Assembly: GCF_016756495.1 (NCBI RefSeq) | Contig: NZ_AP023243.1 | Location: 5,274,501 to 5,338,500 of the forward strand | Source of the DNA: Mesorhizobium sp. 113-3-3 | GTDB lineage: Bacteria; Pseudomonadota; Alphaproteobacteria; Rhizobiales; Rhizobiaceae | Reading direction: 5' to 3' | DNA length: 64,000 nt | Shown here: piece after piece, positions 10,551-19,703 of the stretch | Layout of the letters: each line of letters starts with the position of its first letter | Numbering within the stretch: position 1 is the stretch's first letter | Made by a program: the position numbers and the translations under genes | Notes under the pieces: generated by a model | What the model was told of the DNA's origin: nothing | Seen by the model: only the letters and a program-made list of their open reading frames with translations | Database searches by the model: none

Positions 10551-10620
10551 TACCAATGTCGTCTTTCGGTGCCTGGCAAGCCGCTGGGTTTGGGGATGTG
10601 AAAGAAGCATAGCGCGATGA
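10543..10620 (+). pseudogene. Remnant of a VapC PIN-domain toxin
   Basis: Directly after the broken antitoxin the frame reads AIDTNVVFRCL, the N-terminal strand of a PIN-domain ribonuclease with its first catalytic aspartate. After about 11 residues the similarity ends and the frame stops at 10620. The remaining roughly 115 residues with the other acidic residues are gone, so no toxin activity is possible. Confidence 0.65.
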
Positions 10621-10671
10621 CGGCTTGGCGGAGTGCGTCACCCCGCGTTGCGTGCCCCGAACACGAACATG

Positions 10672-10686
10672 TTAACGCCTTCTTAA
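10672..10686. promoter_or_regulatory. CtrA-like binding site TTAA-N7-TTAA
   Basis: A perfect TTAA, seven bases, TTAA match (TTAACGCCTTCTTAA) lies 57 bp before the ATG of the cysteine peptidase gene. This is the alphaproteobacterial CtrA master-regulator consensus. Placement agrees with a promoter-overlapping site; binding is not shown. Confidence 0.5.
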
Positions 10687-10742
10687 ATGTTTAATTGATC
10701 GCGCACGATCGCCACATTAGCTTTGATCGATCCTCTCGTGCG

Positions 10743-11459
10743 ATGGTGTTGCCAGTGCTGCGTTCCCTCGGCGTCCTGACTTCCTCGTTCCTGCTTGGCT
10801 GTGTTTCGCTGATTGGCGCAACGTCGCTGGATGTCAGTTCGGCGTCAGCGCAATCCACCTTGCCCCAGCAGCCGGCATTGTTCGGGAAGACGCAATCGTC
10901 CTCGGATGCCTCACGCTTTGCCGCGGTTGGCGGCCCCACCAGCATTCCCTACGGGTGGGTCGATTTCTGTCATCGCCGGCCAAAAGAGTGCAAGGTGCCC
11001 GCTCTACCGGCCGTCAGCGTCAAGCTGACGGCGCAGAACCTGCGCACCCTGAAGCGGATAAACCAGAAGGCGAACAGTTCCATCAAGCCCGTCAGCAATT
11101 TCGACCACTGGGGCACGATGGCCGACCACTGGGACTACCCGGTCGACGGCAAGGGCGACTGCAAGATCTACGCGCTCTACAAGCGCAAGCTTCTTCAGGA
11201 GGCCGGATTCCCCCGGCAGGCACTGCTGATGACCGTGGTCCACGACCTCGACAATGAAGGACACACCATCCTGACGGTGAAGACCGACAAGGGCGACCTG
11301 GTTCTCGACAATCTGGTCGACGAAATCCGGCCCTGGAACGCGACCGGCTACTACTTCGTCAAACGCCAGTCGCAGCAGAACCCGAATATCTGGGTGTCGA
11401 TCAACCGGCGGGGCGGTACGCCGAAGACCCTCACCAACGTTGCCAAGCTCGTGGACTGA
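10743..11459 (+). CDS. Transglutaminase-like cysteine peptidase (BTLCP family)
   Basis: 238 residues from ATG at 10743; an in-frame TTG at 10695 exists but lies almost on the CtrA-like box. The N-terminus is a signal peptide (hydrophobic about residues 9-27). The catalytic triad pattern of bacterial transglutaminase-like cysteine peptidases is present: GKGDCKIYALYKR (Cys), NEGHTILTV (His) and LVLDNLVDEI (Asp). Relatives such as LapG cleave surface adhesins in the periplasm. No lapD-like receptor or large adhesin is adjacent, so the substrate is unknown. Confidence 0.85.
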   Translation: MVLPVLRSLGVLTSSFLLGCVSLIGATSLDVSSASAQSTLPQQPALFGKTQSSSDASRFAAVGGPTSIPYGWVDFCHRRPKECKVPALPAVSVKLTAQNLRTLKRINQKANSSIKPVSNFDHWGTMADHWDYPVDGKGDCKIYALYKRKLLQEAGFPRQALLMTVVHDLDNEGHTILTVKTDKGDLVLDNLVDEIRPWNATGYYFVKRQSQQNPNIWVSINRRGGTPKTLTNVAKLVD

Positions 11460-11615
11460 GCGACCTTTCAGGCCGCAGTGGTGCAGGCGCCGCGGATGGC
11501 CGGTGCCTTTCCAGCGCTCGGGATGGAATATTCGGCGACCGTGTCATGCGCCCTTGACCGAGCCCAAAGAACCCGGCTTCAGAGCAGAACCCTATTCATG
11601 TTTTCCGGAACTGCC

Positions 11616-11644
11616 GCCAGCCTCCCCCGGCGGGGAAGGCTGGC
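11616..11644. terminator. Strong hairpin between convergent genes
   Basis: GCCAGCCT (11616-11623) pairs with AGGCTGGC (11637-11644), extended inside by CCCC/GGGG around a three-base loop, with one C/A mismatch. It lies between the convergent ends of the peptidase and PsiF-like genes. No clear T-run follows on either side, so its role as a terminator is inferred from position. Confidence 0.45.
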
Positions 11645-11669
11645 AACGATAGCCGGGAACAGGCGCTGA

Positions 11670-11951
11670 TCAGGTGGCCTTGCCACCGTTCTTCTTGCAG
11701 TCCGCCCGGAATTTCTCGCGTGCCTTGCCGTGCAGCTTCTGGGCATCGGCGAGTGCCGAACATTGCTTCGAAATCGCGGTTTTCTCTGGCGTCATGACAG
11801 TCGTCTTTGCCTTTTTCGCGGGAGCGGCGACCGGGGCTGTGGTGGTGGTGGCGGGCGCCGTGGTGGCTGCCGCTGTGGTCGCTGCCGTGGCAGCTCCCGT
11901 CGCAATGAACCCGGCCACGGCGATGGATGTCAGAACGCTTGCAATCCGCAT
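11670..11951 (-). CDS. PsiF repeat-like small exported protein
   Basis: 93 residues from ATG at 11951, with AAGGGAG upstream at nine bases. A signal peptide (residues 1-24) is followed by an Ala/Thr-rich linker and a C-terminal block CSALADAQKLHGKAREKFRADCKKNG that fits one PsiF repeat with two cysteines. PsiF is a phosphate-starvation-inducible protein in enterobacteria; its function is unknown. The Ala/Thr stretch is low complexity. Confidence 0.7.
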   Translation of the reverse strand: MRIASVLTSIAVAGFIATGAATAATTAAATTAPATTTTAPVAAPAKKAKTTVMTPEKTAISKQCSALADAQKLHGKAREKFRADCKKNGGKAT

Positions 11952-12087
11952 TGTGGTTACTCCCTTGGGCGCCCCACCCAATATGGACTCGTAACAGCGC
12001 GCCAAAGCGGCGCGCAATCTTGGCCTTGGGCAACCACGAAGTTGTGATGGCATCGTGTGTCGCGCGGCATCTTCGCGGTCCCACACG

Positions 12088-14646
12088 CTATTTCTTGCAA
12101 GCGGGCTCATTGGGGTGCCCGCAAGACGGCTTCTTGCCGGCCGGCGGCTGCGGCGGCCTTGGTTGTGCCTGCCGCTGCACCTGCTGCTTCGGCTGGGCAT
12201 GGAACTCCGGCCTCTGCGGCTTGGGCTGACCCAGCACCTTCAGCTGAGGGTTGCCATTGCTGACTTTGAATTTCTGCTGGACATTGCCGCCACCGCTTCC
12301 GTTGGCAGCAAACTTGTGGAATTTGGGACCGTTGCCGTCGCCCATGGGCCCATTGCCTTGCCCATTGGCCTGGCCGAAGCCCTGATTGTGAAGTTTCTTG
12401 AGCTTGCCGTTGGGCGGGTTCTGGCCTGAATTCTGGCCATTGGCCGCCGATGGGTTGTTCACGCCATTCGCCGCTGGCGTGCCGTTGGCGCCCGGGATCT
12501 TGCGCAACTTGGCATCCTTGCCGGTCTTGCCGATACCATTCTGGGCCTGCCCGTCACCCTGGCCATTGGCGCCGTTTTGTCCATTCACCGCCGGGTTGCC
12601 GGTCACGGCGTTTCCACTTACCGTGGCCTGCTTGTTCAGGAGCTTCGTGGAGTTGTTCTTTGGCAGATTTGGGTTGTTGGGCAGGTTCTGTCCATTCAGC
12701 ACCGGCTTGCCATTGACGAGCGGCAGCACCTTGCCGTCGGCACCGGGCAAGGCATGACCTGTCAGCTTGTCGGCGGGCAATGTCTTCGATAGCGGCGTGA
12801 CACCGCCCGGCTGCTGGCCACCCTGCCCGGGCTTCTGCGGGAGGCCGCCCGGGTTCTGCTTAGGCAGGTTCGGGGTGTTGGGCAGGTTCTGTCCATTCAG
12901 CACCGGCTTGCCATTGACGAGCGGCAGCACCTTGCCGTCGGCGCCGGGCAAGGCATGACCTGTCAGCTTGTCGGCGGGCAATGTCTTCGATGGCGGCGTG
13001 ACACCGCCCGGCTGCTGGCCACCCTGCCCCGGCTTCAGCGGGAGGCCACCCGGGTTCTGCTTGGACAGCACGGTTTCCTTTTTCTGCAGGAAGGCCGGCA
13101 ACGCCACCTTCGTTGCCAGCGCGGCCGCACCCAGGCCCACGGCGCCAGCAGTCAGCTTCTGACCGGTGGTGAGGCCACCGCCCTGGTTATTGTTCTCGTT
13201 GATCGTCGTGTTGTTGACGATGGTGGTGTTGTGGATGTTGTTGAAGATGACGTCGTTCGGTGGCGGGAGGATGTCATGCGGCGGGTTCACCCAGGCCGGC
13301 ACAGGCACGAAGACGGGCGTCGGCAGCAGGAAGATGCCGGCAGGCGGCGGCGGTGGCGGCAGTTCGATGAAGTCGCGCGGCCGTGGCGGCAGGAAGATCA
13401 CCGTCACGGGCGGCGGTGGTGCGAAATCGAATTCCGGGTCGTCGAAATAGAGCACGGGCCGGTCGACATAGACGATCTCATCGGGTGGTGGCGGCGGCAC
13501 GTCGTAGGCGTAGACCGCAAAACCCTGCGGCGGTTCGAGCGCGGCATCGAAATGTTCTAGCCGGCGGCGGGCATCCCAGGCGTGCGGGCCATGCGGATAG
13601 CGATCGAGATAGGACCAGTAGGCTTCGGGCGTGTCCCTCAGCCAGGTCTGGCGCCAGGTGATCGCCTCGCGCCGCGCCGCCAGGATGGCGCGCACGCGCC
13701 TGGCCAGGGGATCGTGGGGATAGGCGACCAGAAAGTCCTCGTAGCCGCGCATCGTGTCGCGATCGAGAGCGGCGATATAGGCGTCATGCGCGTCGAAGTC
13801 GCGGATTTCCTTGGTCCGCATCGTGCGGATCTCGGCGGATGAAACCTGCGGCGGCGGGGCATCCGGGCCACGGTCGAAGAAGAGGAAGGGCTGCGTGATC
13901 TTCGACTCGTCCCAGGGCAGTTCCGCGCCTTGCGTCACCTCGTTGACGCGCAGGCGCGTGCGATCGAACACATCGCCCAGTTGCAAGCCGCCATCCCTGA
14001 TCATCTCGGCGAGCGCCTGCGCATAAGCGCCATAAGGACCCTTGCCGTCCGGCGCGACCGTGCCGGGGGCGGCGTTGAAGGCGATCAGCATGTTCGGGTC
14101 TGGATCGACCAGCGCAAGGCCGCCGGCCAGCGGCTGGTTCGACCTGGCGAAGGAATTTGGCCGGGCCGCGTCGAGCACGACGATGTTGACCTTGGTCGGC
14201 AGTGCTGCAAGCGGCTTGGTGAGGTCGGAGACCCGCACAGCGGCCATCGGAACGTCGGCGGCGTTGGCGATCTGCGCATCGACGGGCACGAAATAGTTCT
14301 CACCCTCGAACTGCAGGCCCTGGCCGGCCAGATAGACGAACACTACCGCGTCGGGACCGGCAGCCGTGACCTTGGCGAGGAAATCGCGATAGGCGCCACG
14401 CAGCGATTCCTGGTCAACATCGCGCGCGCCGACCACGTCGAACCCCGCCGCCTGCAATGTCTGGGCGATGAGGCCAGCGTCGTTGGCGGGCGTCGCCAGC
14501 GCGCCCGAGGGGTAGGCGGCGTTGCCGATGACGAAGGCGAGACGTTTTTGGCTCTGCGCCAGCGCCAGGGCTGTCGGCCCGAACGCGAAAATGGAGAGGG
14601 CAAGGAAAAAAGCGAGGAGTTTCGAGACCGTCCGCATTACGATCAT
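12088..14646 (-). CDS. Exported caspase-like (C14) pseudo-peptidase with repeat-rich C-terminus
   Basis: 852 residues. Signal peptide (about 1-30); caspase/metacaspase-like domain at about 33-250 (RLAFVIGNAAYP, ANDAGLIAQTLQAAGFDV, GENYFVPVDA). Both catalytic positions are changed: the usual GHG reads AGQGLQ and the usual DACR reads LDAARP, so protease activity is unlikely. A charged helical region (about 270-365) is followed by proline-rich segments, an Asn/Thr stretch (NNIHNTTIVNNTTINENNN), a hydrophobic segment (about 505-525) and a low-complexity Asn/Gly/Pro/Gln tail ending in a CxxxxxxxC pair. The tail contains a 67-residue tandem duplication. A start at 14637 is also possible. The role is unknown; a scaffold or envelope protein is more likely than an enzyme. 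Confidence 0.82.
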   Translation of the reverse strand: MIVMRTVSKLLAFFLALSIFAFGPTALALAQSQKRLAFVIGNAAYPSGALATPANDAGLIAQTLQAAGFDVVGARDVDQESLRGAYRDFLAKVTAAGPDAVVFVYLAGQGLQFEGENYFVPVDAQIANAADVPMAAVRVSDLTKPLAALPTKVNIVVLDAARPNSFARSNQPLAGGLALVDPDPNMLIAFNAAPGTVAPDGKGPYGAYAQALAEMIRDGGLQLGDVFDRTRLRVNEVTQGAELPWDESKITQPFLFFDRGPDAPPPQVSSAEIRTMRTKEIRDFDAHDAYIAALDRDTMRGYEDFLVAYPHDPLARRVRAILAARREAITWRQTWLRDTPEAYWSYLDRYPHGPHAWDARRRLEHFDAALEPPQGFAVYAYDVPPPPPDEIVYVDRPVLYFDDPEFDFAPPPPVTVIFLPPRPRDFIELPPPPPPAGIFLLPTPVFVPVPAWVNPPHDILPPPNDVIFNNIHNTTIVNNTTINENNNQGGGLTTGQKLTAGAVGLGAAALATKVALPAFLQKKETVLSKQNPGGLPLKPGQGGQQPGGVTPPSKTLPADKLTGHALPGADGKVLPLVNGKPVLNGQNLPNTPNLPKQNPGGLPQKPGQGGQQPGGVTPLSKTLPADKLTGHALPGADGKVLPLVNGKPVLNGQNLPNNPNLPKNNSTKLLNKQATVSGNAVTGNPAVNGQNGANGQGDGQAQNGIGKTGKDAKLRKIPGANGTPAANGVNNPSAANGQNSGQNPPNGKLKKLHNQGFGQANGQGNGPMGDGNGPKFHKFAANGSGGGNVQQKFKVSNGNPQLKVLGQPKPQRPEFHAQPKQQVQRQAQPRPPQPPAGKKPSCGHPNEPACKK
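12662..13063. repeat. 201-bp tandem duplication inside the caspase-like gene
   Basis: Two nearly identical copies, 12662-12862 and 12863-13063, each exactly 67 codons, so the frame is kept. Each unit encodes KQNPGGLP, PGQGGQQPGGVTP and DKLTGHALPGADGKVLPL in order. Few differences separate the copies, pointing to a recent duplication. Confidence 0.9.
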
Positions 14647-14787
14647 CCGTCAGGTGAGAGTGCCGATGTTTCCGCCCCGGCCGGACTAGGCCGGGGCAAA
14701 AAGGCGGCTTTGCGGCGTCAATCCGGCCGCTTTGGGCCGGGAGAGGCTGAAGTGCCCGGTCTCAACCAAACGTGATCATCAGCCGGC

Positions 14788-16026
14788 TCAGCCGCGCCTT
14801 TTTCTCGGCTTTTCCAGCAGGGCGACCGCTTCGACATGGGGTGACCACAGGAACTGGTCGATCGGCGTCACGCCTTTCAGTTTATAGCCGCCGTCGATGA
14901 GGATGCGCAGGTCGCGCGCCAGCGTCACCGGATTGCAGGACACTGCGGCGACGAAGGGAACATCCGAGCGGGCGATCTGCTTGGACTGGTCCTCGGCACC
15001 CGCGCGCGGCGGATCAAAGACTAGTCCATCAAAGGCGTTCAACTCCTTGAACGTCAGCGGCCGGCGGAACAGGTCGCGGCGTTCGGCCGTCACCCGCTTC
15101 AAACCGGTCGCGAAACGTGCCGCCCGATCGAGCGCGGCGAGGGCCGCGGCATCGCCTTCCACCGCGTGCACTTCCGACTTCTCGGCCAGCCGCAAGGCAA
15201 AGCTGCCGCAACCGGCGAAAAGATCGGCGACCTTCTTGGCGCGCTTCAGATGTCCACCGACAATGTCGGCCATGGTCCGTTCGGCAGCCTCGGTCGCCTG
15301 CAGGAAGGCGCCGGGCGGCACGGCGACCGCAACGCTGCCGAACATCACCACGGGCTTGCGCGGTTCGATGATGATCTCGTCATCGATGGACAGCCTGGCA
15401 AAGCCCTGCGCCAGGACGAAATTGGAAGCGATGCGGCGCTGGTGTTCGCCGAGCTTGCCGGACTCATGCACCGCGACATCGAGGCCGGAGCCCGTCGCGG
15501 TGACGGCCATGCGGAACGATTTGGTGGTTGCGCATATCAAGTCTGCCAGCGCCCGCAACCGGTCGAGTGCCGCGACGATCTCGGGCAGCGAGATCGGGCA
15601 TTCGGAGATGGAAATGATTTCCGGCGACAGATGACGGTTGAAACCGAGCAGCATGCCCGTCTCGCTGCGCCGGGCGGTGAGAACGACACGGCGGCGCGTG
15701 TGCGGCGCGCAGGCGACCAGCGCGTCGATGCCGCAATCAATGCCCTTCAGCGCGTGCACCACCTTGTCGCGTTTCCACTGGTGATAGGCTTCGGCCTCGA
15801 AATGCTGGAGGGCGCAGCCGCCGCATTCGGTGAAATGGCGGCAGGCGGGTTCGATGCGCAGCGGCGAGGCCTCCAGCACCGCCATCAGCGTGGCGCGATC
15901 CCGTTCGCGTGCGGCGGTGACGATCTCGCCAGGCAGGGTGAAGGGAATGAACAGGTCGCCGCTTTCGGTTTCGGCGATGCCGTCGCCCTGGGCGCCAAGT
16001 TTTTTGATGGTGAAGCGCGCGCTCAT
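14788..16026 (-). CDS. 23S rRNA (uracil-C5)-methyltransferase, RlmD/RumA family
   Basis: 412 residues. A short TRAM-like N-terminus is followed by the iron-sulfur cluster motif CRHFTECGGCALQHF (about 62-76). The SAM-binding fold has DLFAGCGSFALRLAE, the FDPPRAG motif follows, and the catalytic cysteine lies in AAVSCNPVTLARDL. These enzymes make 5-methyluridine in 23S rRNA (1939 or 747) or in tRNA; which site this one modifies is not decidable here. Its ATG overlaps the tlyA stop by 4 bp, so the two RNA methyltransferases are co-translated. Confidence 0.88.
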   Translation of the reverse strand: MSARFTIKKLGAQGDGIAETESGDLFIPFTLPGEIVTAARERDRATLMAVLEASPLRIEPACRHFTECGGCALQHFEAEAYHQWKRDKVVHALKGIDCGIDALVACAPHTRRRVVLTARRSETGMLLGFNRHLSPEIISISECPISLPEIVAALDRLRALADLICATTKSFRMAVTATGSGLDVAVHESGKLGEHQRRIASNFVLAQGFARLSIDDEIIIEPRKPVVMFGSVAVAVPPGAFLQATEAAERTMADIVGGHLKRAKKVADLFAGCGSFALRLAEKSEVHAVEGDAAALAALDRAARFATGLKRVTAERRDLFRRPLTFKELNAFDGLVFDPPRAGAEDQSKQIARSDVPFVAAVSCNPVTLARDLRILIDGGYKLKGVTPIDQFLWSPHVEAVALLEKPRKRRG

Positions 16027-16787
16027 CGATCCTTGATCCCACCGAGCAGGAATTCGCGATTGCCGTCGCCGCCTTCGATCGGCGACAGGTGCAGGCCGAG
16101 CGAGCGCCAGCCGGGAACGGCGTCCAGCCAGTCCTGCAGCAGGCCGGCGACACGGGCGGCATCGAAGGGGTCTTTCAACAGCCCGCCTTTGCCGATCGCC
16201 TCACGCCCCGCCTCGAACTGCGGTTTGACCAGAAAGACCGCGGCAGCACCAGGCCTCGCAATGGCGAGCGCCGGCGGCAGCGCCAGTTTGAGCGAGATGA
16301 AGCTGACGTCGGAGACAATGAACCCCGGAACACGGCCGGCAAGATCGGCGATGGTGAGATCGCGGGCGTTCAGGCCCTCGATGACCGTCACACGCGGGTC
16401 CTTGCCGATATCGGGATGCATCTGGCCGTGCCCAACATCGATCGCGGTGACATGGGCAGCACCACGCTCCAGCAGCACCTGGGTGAACCCGCCGGTCGAG
16501 GCGCCGATGTCGAGCGCTTCGCGACCAGCCGGATCGAGGCTGAAGTGATCGAGCCCGCCGATGAGCTTAAGCGCCGCGCGCGAGACATAGCCTTGCGCCG
16601 GATCGTCGATGGCAACAAGGCATTGCGGTGAAACGTTCTGGCCGGGCTTGCGGGCAACGGTGCCGTCAACCGTCACCGTGCCGCGTTCGACCGCGTCGCG
16701 GGCACGCGAGCGGCTGGCAAACAGGCCGCGCTGGACGAGCAGGTCGTCGAGCCGCTGGCGGGTGTTGGCTGGCAGAGGCAAGTTCAT
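16023..16787 (-). CDS. tlyA: TlyA family rRNA 2'-O-methyltransferase / hemolysin A
   Basis: 254 residues. An N-terminal S4 RNA-binding domain (TRQRLDDLLVQRGLFASRSRA) precedes an FtsJ-like methyltransferase domain with ALDIGASTGGFTQVLLERGA, DVGHGQMH and the KPQFEAGRE lysine motif. TlyA in actinobacteria methylates C1409 of 16S and C1920 of 23S rRNA. In rhizobia the gene usually lies next to dxs; here a plus-strand GFA gene and a small minus-strand gene lie between them. Confidence 0.88.
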   Translation of the reverse strand: MNLPLPANTRQRLDDLLVQRGLFASRSRARDAVERGTVTVDGTVARKPGQNVSPQCLVAIDDPAQGYVSRAALKLIGGLDHFSLDPAGREALDIGASTGGFTQVLLERGAAHVTAIDVGHGQMHPDIGKDPRVTVIEGLNARDLTIADLAGRVPGFIVSDVSFISLKLALPPALAIARPGAAAVFLVKPQFEAGREAIGKGGLLKDPFDAARVAGLLQDWLDAVPGWRSLGLHLSPIEGGDGNREFLLGGIKDR

Positions 16788-16949
16788 CGGCCTTCATGGC
16801 GAAAGCCGGCAGCGAAGGCAAGGACATTGGGGCGGACGAAGGAAAGAGCGGCGAAAGCATTGGGCCGCGTGGCGGCTTGCGTGCATCGCATCGGGTCCGC
16901 AAAATGGGTAATAGGAGAACCTTCATCGTCGCAACTCGGGGGAGAACGA

Positions 16950-17351
16950 ATGCTGACGGGAACCTGCCACTGCGGCGCAGCCCACTGGACGCTGGAAGGC
17001 GATCCCGGGCCGGTGACAGCTTGCAACTGCACGCTTTGCCGTCGCTATGGCACGCTCTGGGCCTATGACTATGTCAATGAGCGCATTCACGTTTCGGGGC
17101 TGACGGGCAGCTATACGCGCGCCGGAAAGGATGCGCCTTCGCTCGAAATCCTGTTCTGCCCGACCTGCGCCTGCGTGCTCGCTTGGCGCGGCCTGCGCGC
17201 CGGCACCTCCGGCCGAACGCGCATCGCCGTCAACGTCAGGCTGGCGCCGCCCGAGGCCGTCGCCGATCTGCCGATCGACCATTTCGACGGTCTCGACACT
17301 TTTGACGACCTGCCCCGCGACGGGCGTTGCGTGCGCGATATGTGGTTCTAG
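16950..17351 (+). CDS. GFA family (CENP-V/GFA) zinc-binding protein
   Basis: 133 residues from ATG at 16950 with GGGGGAGA upstream. The zinc pattern is CHCG near residue 6, CNCTLCRRYG, and CPTCACVL at about 70, matching the glutathione-dependent formaldehyde-activating fold. Most members have no proven substrate. It is a plus-strand insertion in the dxs-tlyA block and ends in a CTAG shared with the convergent neighbour. Confidence 0.85.
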   Translation: MLTGTCHCGAAHWTLEGDPGPVTACNCTLCRRYGTLWAYDYVNERIHVSGLTGSYTRAGKDAPSLEILFCPTCACVLAWRGLRAGTSGRTRIAVNVRLAPPEAVADLPIDHFDGLDTFDDLPRDGRCVRDMWF

Positions 17352-17641
17352 AAGATGGTCCGCGACACCTGGCGCTCGACGGCCGGAGACAAACCGTCGT
17401 CCCGATCCCCCGATGCCTGCACGGCAGGATGCTCGGTGGCGATGACGGGCGGCGTAACGGGATCCGGCAGGACCACGAGCTGCGGCACCTGCCTGTAAGA
17501 AAAGCCACCGCGGATATCACCCATCTTGCTGGCGACGATGCCCAGCGCCGCCTTTTCGAGATTGCGGTCATAGCGCGTCTCGGCGGCGGCGGGTGCAGCG
17601 ATCATGGTCAGAAAAGCCACGCCGCATAGAAGCGTCTTCAT
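17348..17641 (-). CDS. Small exported protein of unknown function
   Basis: 97 residues from ATG at 17641. A clear signal peptide (MKTLLCGVAFLTMIAAPAAAE) leads to a polar mature part without a known domain (LEKAALGIVASKMGDIRGGF, then a proline/valine segment). Its stop codon and that of the convergent GFA gene share the tetranucleotide CTAG at 17348-17351. A near-CtrA sequence (TTAA-N7-TTAC, 17732-17746) lies 90 bp upstream. I do not recognise the family. Confidence 0.7.
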   Translation of the reverse strand: MKTLLCGVAFLTMIAAPAAAETRYDRNLEKAALGIVASKMGDIRGGFSYRQVPQLVVLPDPVTPPVIATEHPAVQASGDRDDGLSPAVERQVSRTIF

Positions 17642-17789
17642 TGTTTTTGTCTCCCTGCCTGACGCCGGTCTAGCAGGGTGCCGTTGAAAAACGGCCAAGG
17701 GATACGGTAAGCAAAACGCCAAACGGCAGTGTTAACAATGCGTTACAAAATCAAGACGGCAAACTGATTCAAGCGCTTGAGGTTTTGAA

Positions 17790-19703
17790 TCAGGCACGCT
17801 GGGCGCGGGCCGTATGACCGAGCGCGGTGAAAACGGTGCGTACGATGCCGGCGGCGTCGAGCCCTGCATCGGCATACATCTTTTCCGGCTTGGCGTGGTC
17901 GGCGAACACGTCGGGCAGCACCAGCGGGCGCACCTTCAGGCCGCTTTCCAGCAGTCCCTCATGAGCGAGGAACTGCAGCACGTGGCTGGCGAAGCCGCCA
18001 ATGGCGCCCTCCTCCACTGTGACCAGAACCTCGTGCGAGCGGGCGAGCCGGCGGATCAGATCCTCGTCGAGCGGCTTGGCGAAGCGGGCATCGGCAACGG
18101 TGGTGGAAAGCCCCGCCGCGCCGAGTTCCTCGGCTGCGATCAGGCAATCCTGCAGGCGCGTGCCGAAGGACAGCAGCGCCACCTTGGTGCCTTCCCTGAC
18201 GATGCGGCCCTTGCCGAGTTCGAGAACCGAACCGCGCTCCGGCATGTCGACGCCGACGCCATTGCCGCGCGGATAGCGGAAGGCAATCGGGCCGCCATCA
18301 TAGCTTGCCGCGGTGCGCACCATGTGGCGCAGTTCCGCCTCGTCGGCCGCCGCCATCACGACGAAGCCCGGCAGGCTCGCCAGGAAGGTGGTGTCGAACG
18401 CGCCGCAATGGGTGGCGCCATCGGCGCCGACGAAACCGGCGCGATCGATGGGGAAACGCACCGGCAATCTCTGGATCGCGACATCGTGGACGACCTGGTC
18501 ATAGGCGCGCTGCAGGAAGGTCGAATAGATCGCGGCGAACGGCTTGTAGCCTTCCGTCGCAAGGCCGGCGGCGAACGTCACCGCGTGCTGTTCGGCAATG
18601 CCGACATCGAAGGTCCTTGACGGGAACACTTCGCCGAACAGGTCCAGCCCGGTGCCGCTCGGCATGGCGGCGGTGACGGCGACGATGCGGTCATCCTCGC
18701 GGGCTTCCCTGATCAGGCTTTCGGCAAACACCTTGGTGTAGGCCGGTGCGTTGGCCGGCGCCTTGGCCTGCGCGCCGGTGATGACGTCGAACTTGTTGAC
18801 GCCGTGATATTTGTCGGCGGCGGCTTCCGCCGGCGCGTAGCCCTTGCCCTTCTGAGTGACGACATGGATCAGCACCGGGCCTTCGCCATTGTCGCGGACG
18901 TTCTTCAGCACCGGGATCAGATGCTCGAGATTGTGACCGTCGATCGGGCCGATGTGGTAGAAGCCGAGCTCCTCGAACAGCGTGCCGCCGGTGACATAGC
19001 CACGTGCATGCTCGACCGCTCTTGTGATCGCGCGGTCGGCGCGCTTGCCGAGATAGGATGTCAGCTTCTTGCCGAAGTCGCGCAGGCCGGCATAGGCCTT
19101 GCCCGAGGCCAGACGCGCCAGATAGGCGCTCATGGCGCCGGTGGGCGGCGCGATCGACATGTCGTTGTCGTTGAGGATGACGATGAGCCGGGCATCGAGC
19201 GCGCCGGCATTGTTCATCGCCTCATAAGCCATGCCGGCCGACATGGCGCCGTCGCCGATGACGGCGATGACGTTGTTGCGGCCGCCGGAGAGGTCGCGGG
19301 CGGCGGCCATGCCGAGGCCGGCGGAGATCGATGTCGAGGAGTGCGCGGCGCCGAAGGGATCGTATTCGCTCTCGGCGCGGCGGGTGAAACCGGACAGACC
19401 GCCTTCCTGGCGCAATGTGCGGATGCGGTCGCGGCGGCCGGTCAGGATCTTGTGCGGATAGGCCTGGTGGCCGACATCCCAGATCAGCCGGTCGTCAGGG
19501 GTGTTGAAGACATAGTGCAGCGCCACCGTCAGTTCGACCACGCCAAGCCCGGCGCCGAGATGGCCACCGGTGCGGGATACCGCGTCGACCAATTCGAGGC
19601 GAAGCTCGGACGCCAGTTGCGGCAGTTCGCTCTCGTCAAGCGCGCGCAAATCCGCCGGGATGCGGACCTTGTCGAGAAGCGGCGTATGCGGCGTTGCGTT
19701 CAC
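17790..19703 (-). CDS. dxs: 1-deoxy-D-xylulose-5-phosphate synthase
   Basis: 637 residues, full length. The N-terminal thiamine-diphosphate domain shows [38 protein letters not shown] and [11 protein letters not shown]; the transketolase-like central domain has [17 protein letters not shown] and the C-terminal domain [11 protein letters not shown]. It condenses pyruvate with glyceraldehyde 3-phosphate, the entry step of the MEP pathway whose later enzymes IspE and IspH are also in this window. Confidence 0.98.
   Translation of the reverse strand: MNATPHTPLLDKVRIPADLRALDESELPQLASELRLELVDAVSRTGGHLGAGLGVVELTVALHYVFNTPDDRLIWDVGHQAYPHKILTGRRDRIRTLRQEGGLSGFTRRAESEYDPFGAAHSSTSISAGLGMAAARDLSGGRNNVIAVIGDGAMSAGMAYEAMNNAGALDARLIVILNDNDMSIAPPTGAMSAYLARLASGKAYAGLRDFGKKLTSYLGKRADRAITRAVEHARGYVTGGTLFEELGFYHIGPIDGHNLEHLIPVLKNVRDNGEGPVLIHVVTQKGKGYAPAEAAADKYHGVNKFDVITGAQAKAPANAPAYTKVFAESLIREAREDDRIVAVTAAMPSGTGLDLFGEVFPSRTFDVGIAEQHAVTFAAGLATEGYKPFAAIYSTFLQRAYDQVVHDVAIQRLPVRFPIDRAGFVGADGATHCGAFDTTFLASLPGFVVMAAADEAELRHMVRTAASYDGGPIAFRYPRGNGVGVDMPERGSVLELGKGRIVREGTKVALLSFGTRLQDCLIAAEELGAAGLSTTVADARFAKPLDEDLIRRLARSHEVLVTVEEGAIGGFASHVLQFLAHEGLLESGLKVRPLVLPDVFADHAKPEKMYADAGLDAAGIVRTVFTALGHTARAQRA

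Noticed and set aside
17732..17746. TTAA-N7-TTAC as a second CtrA box
   Set aside because: One base short of the consensus and upstream of an unknown gene; kept only as a note in that gene's entry.
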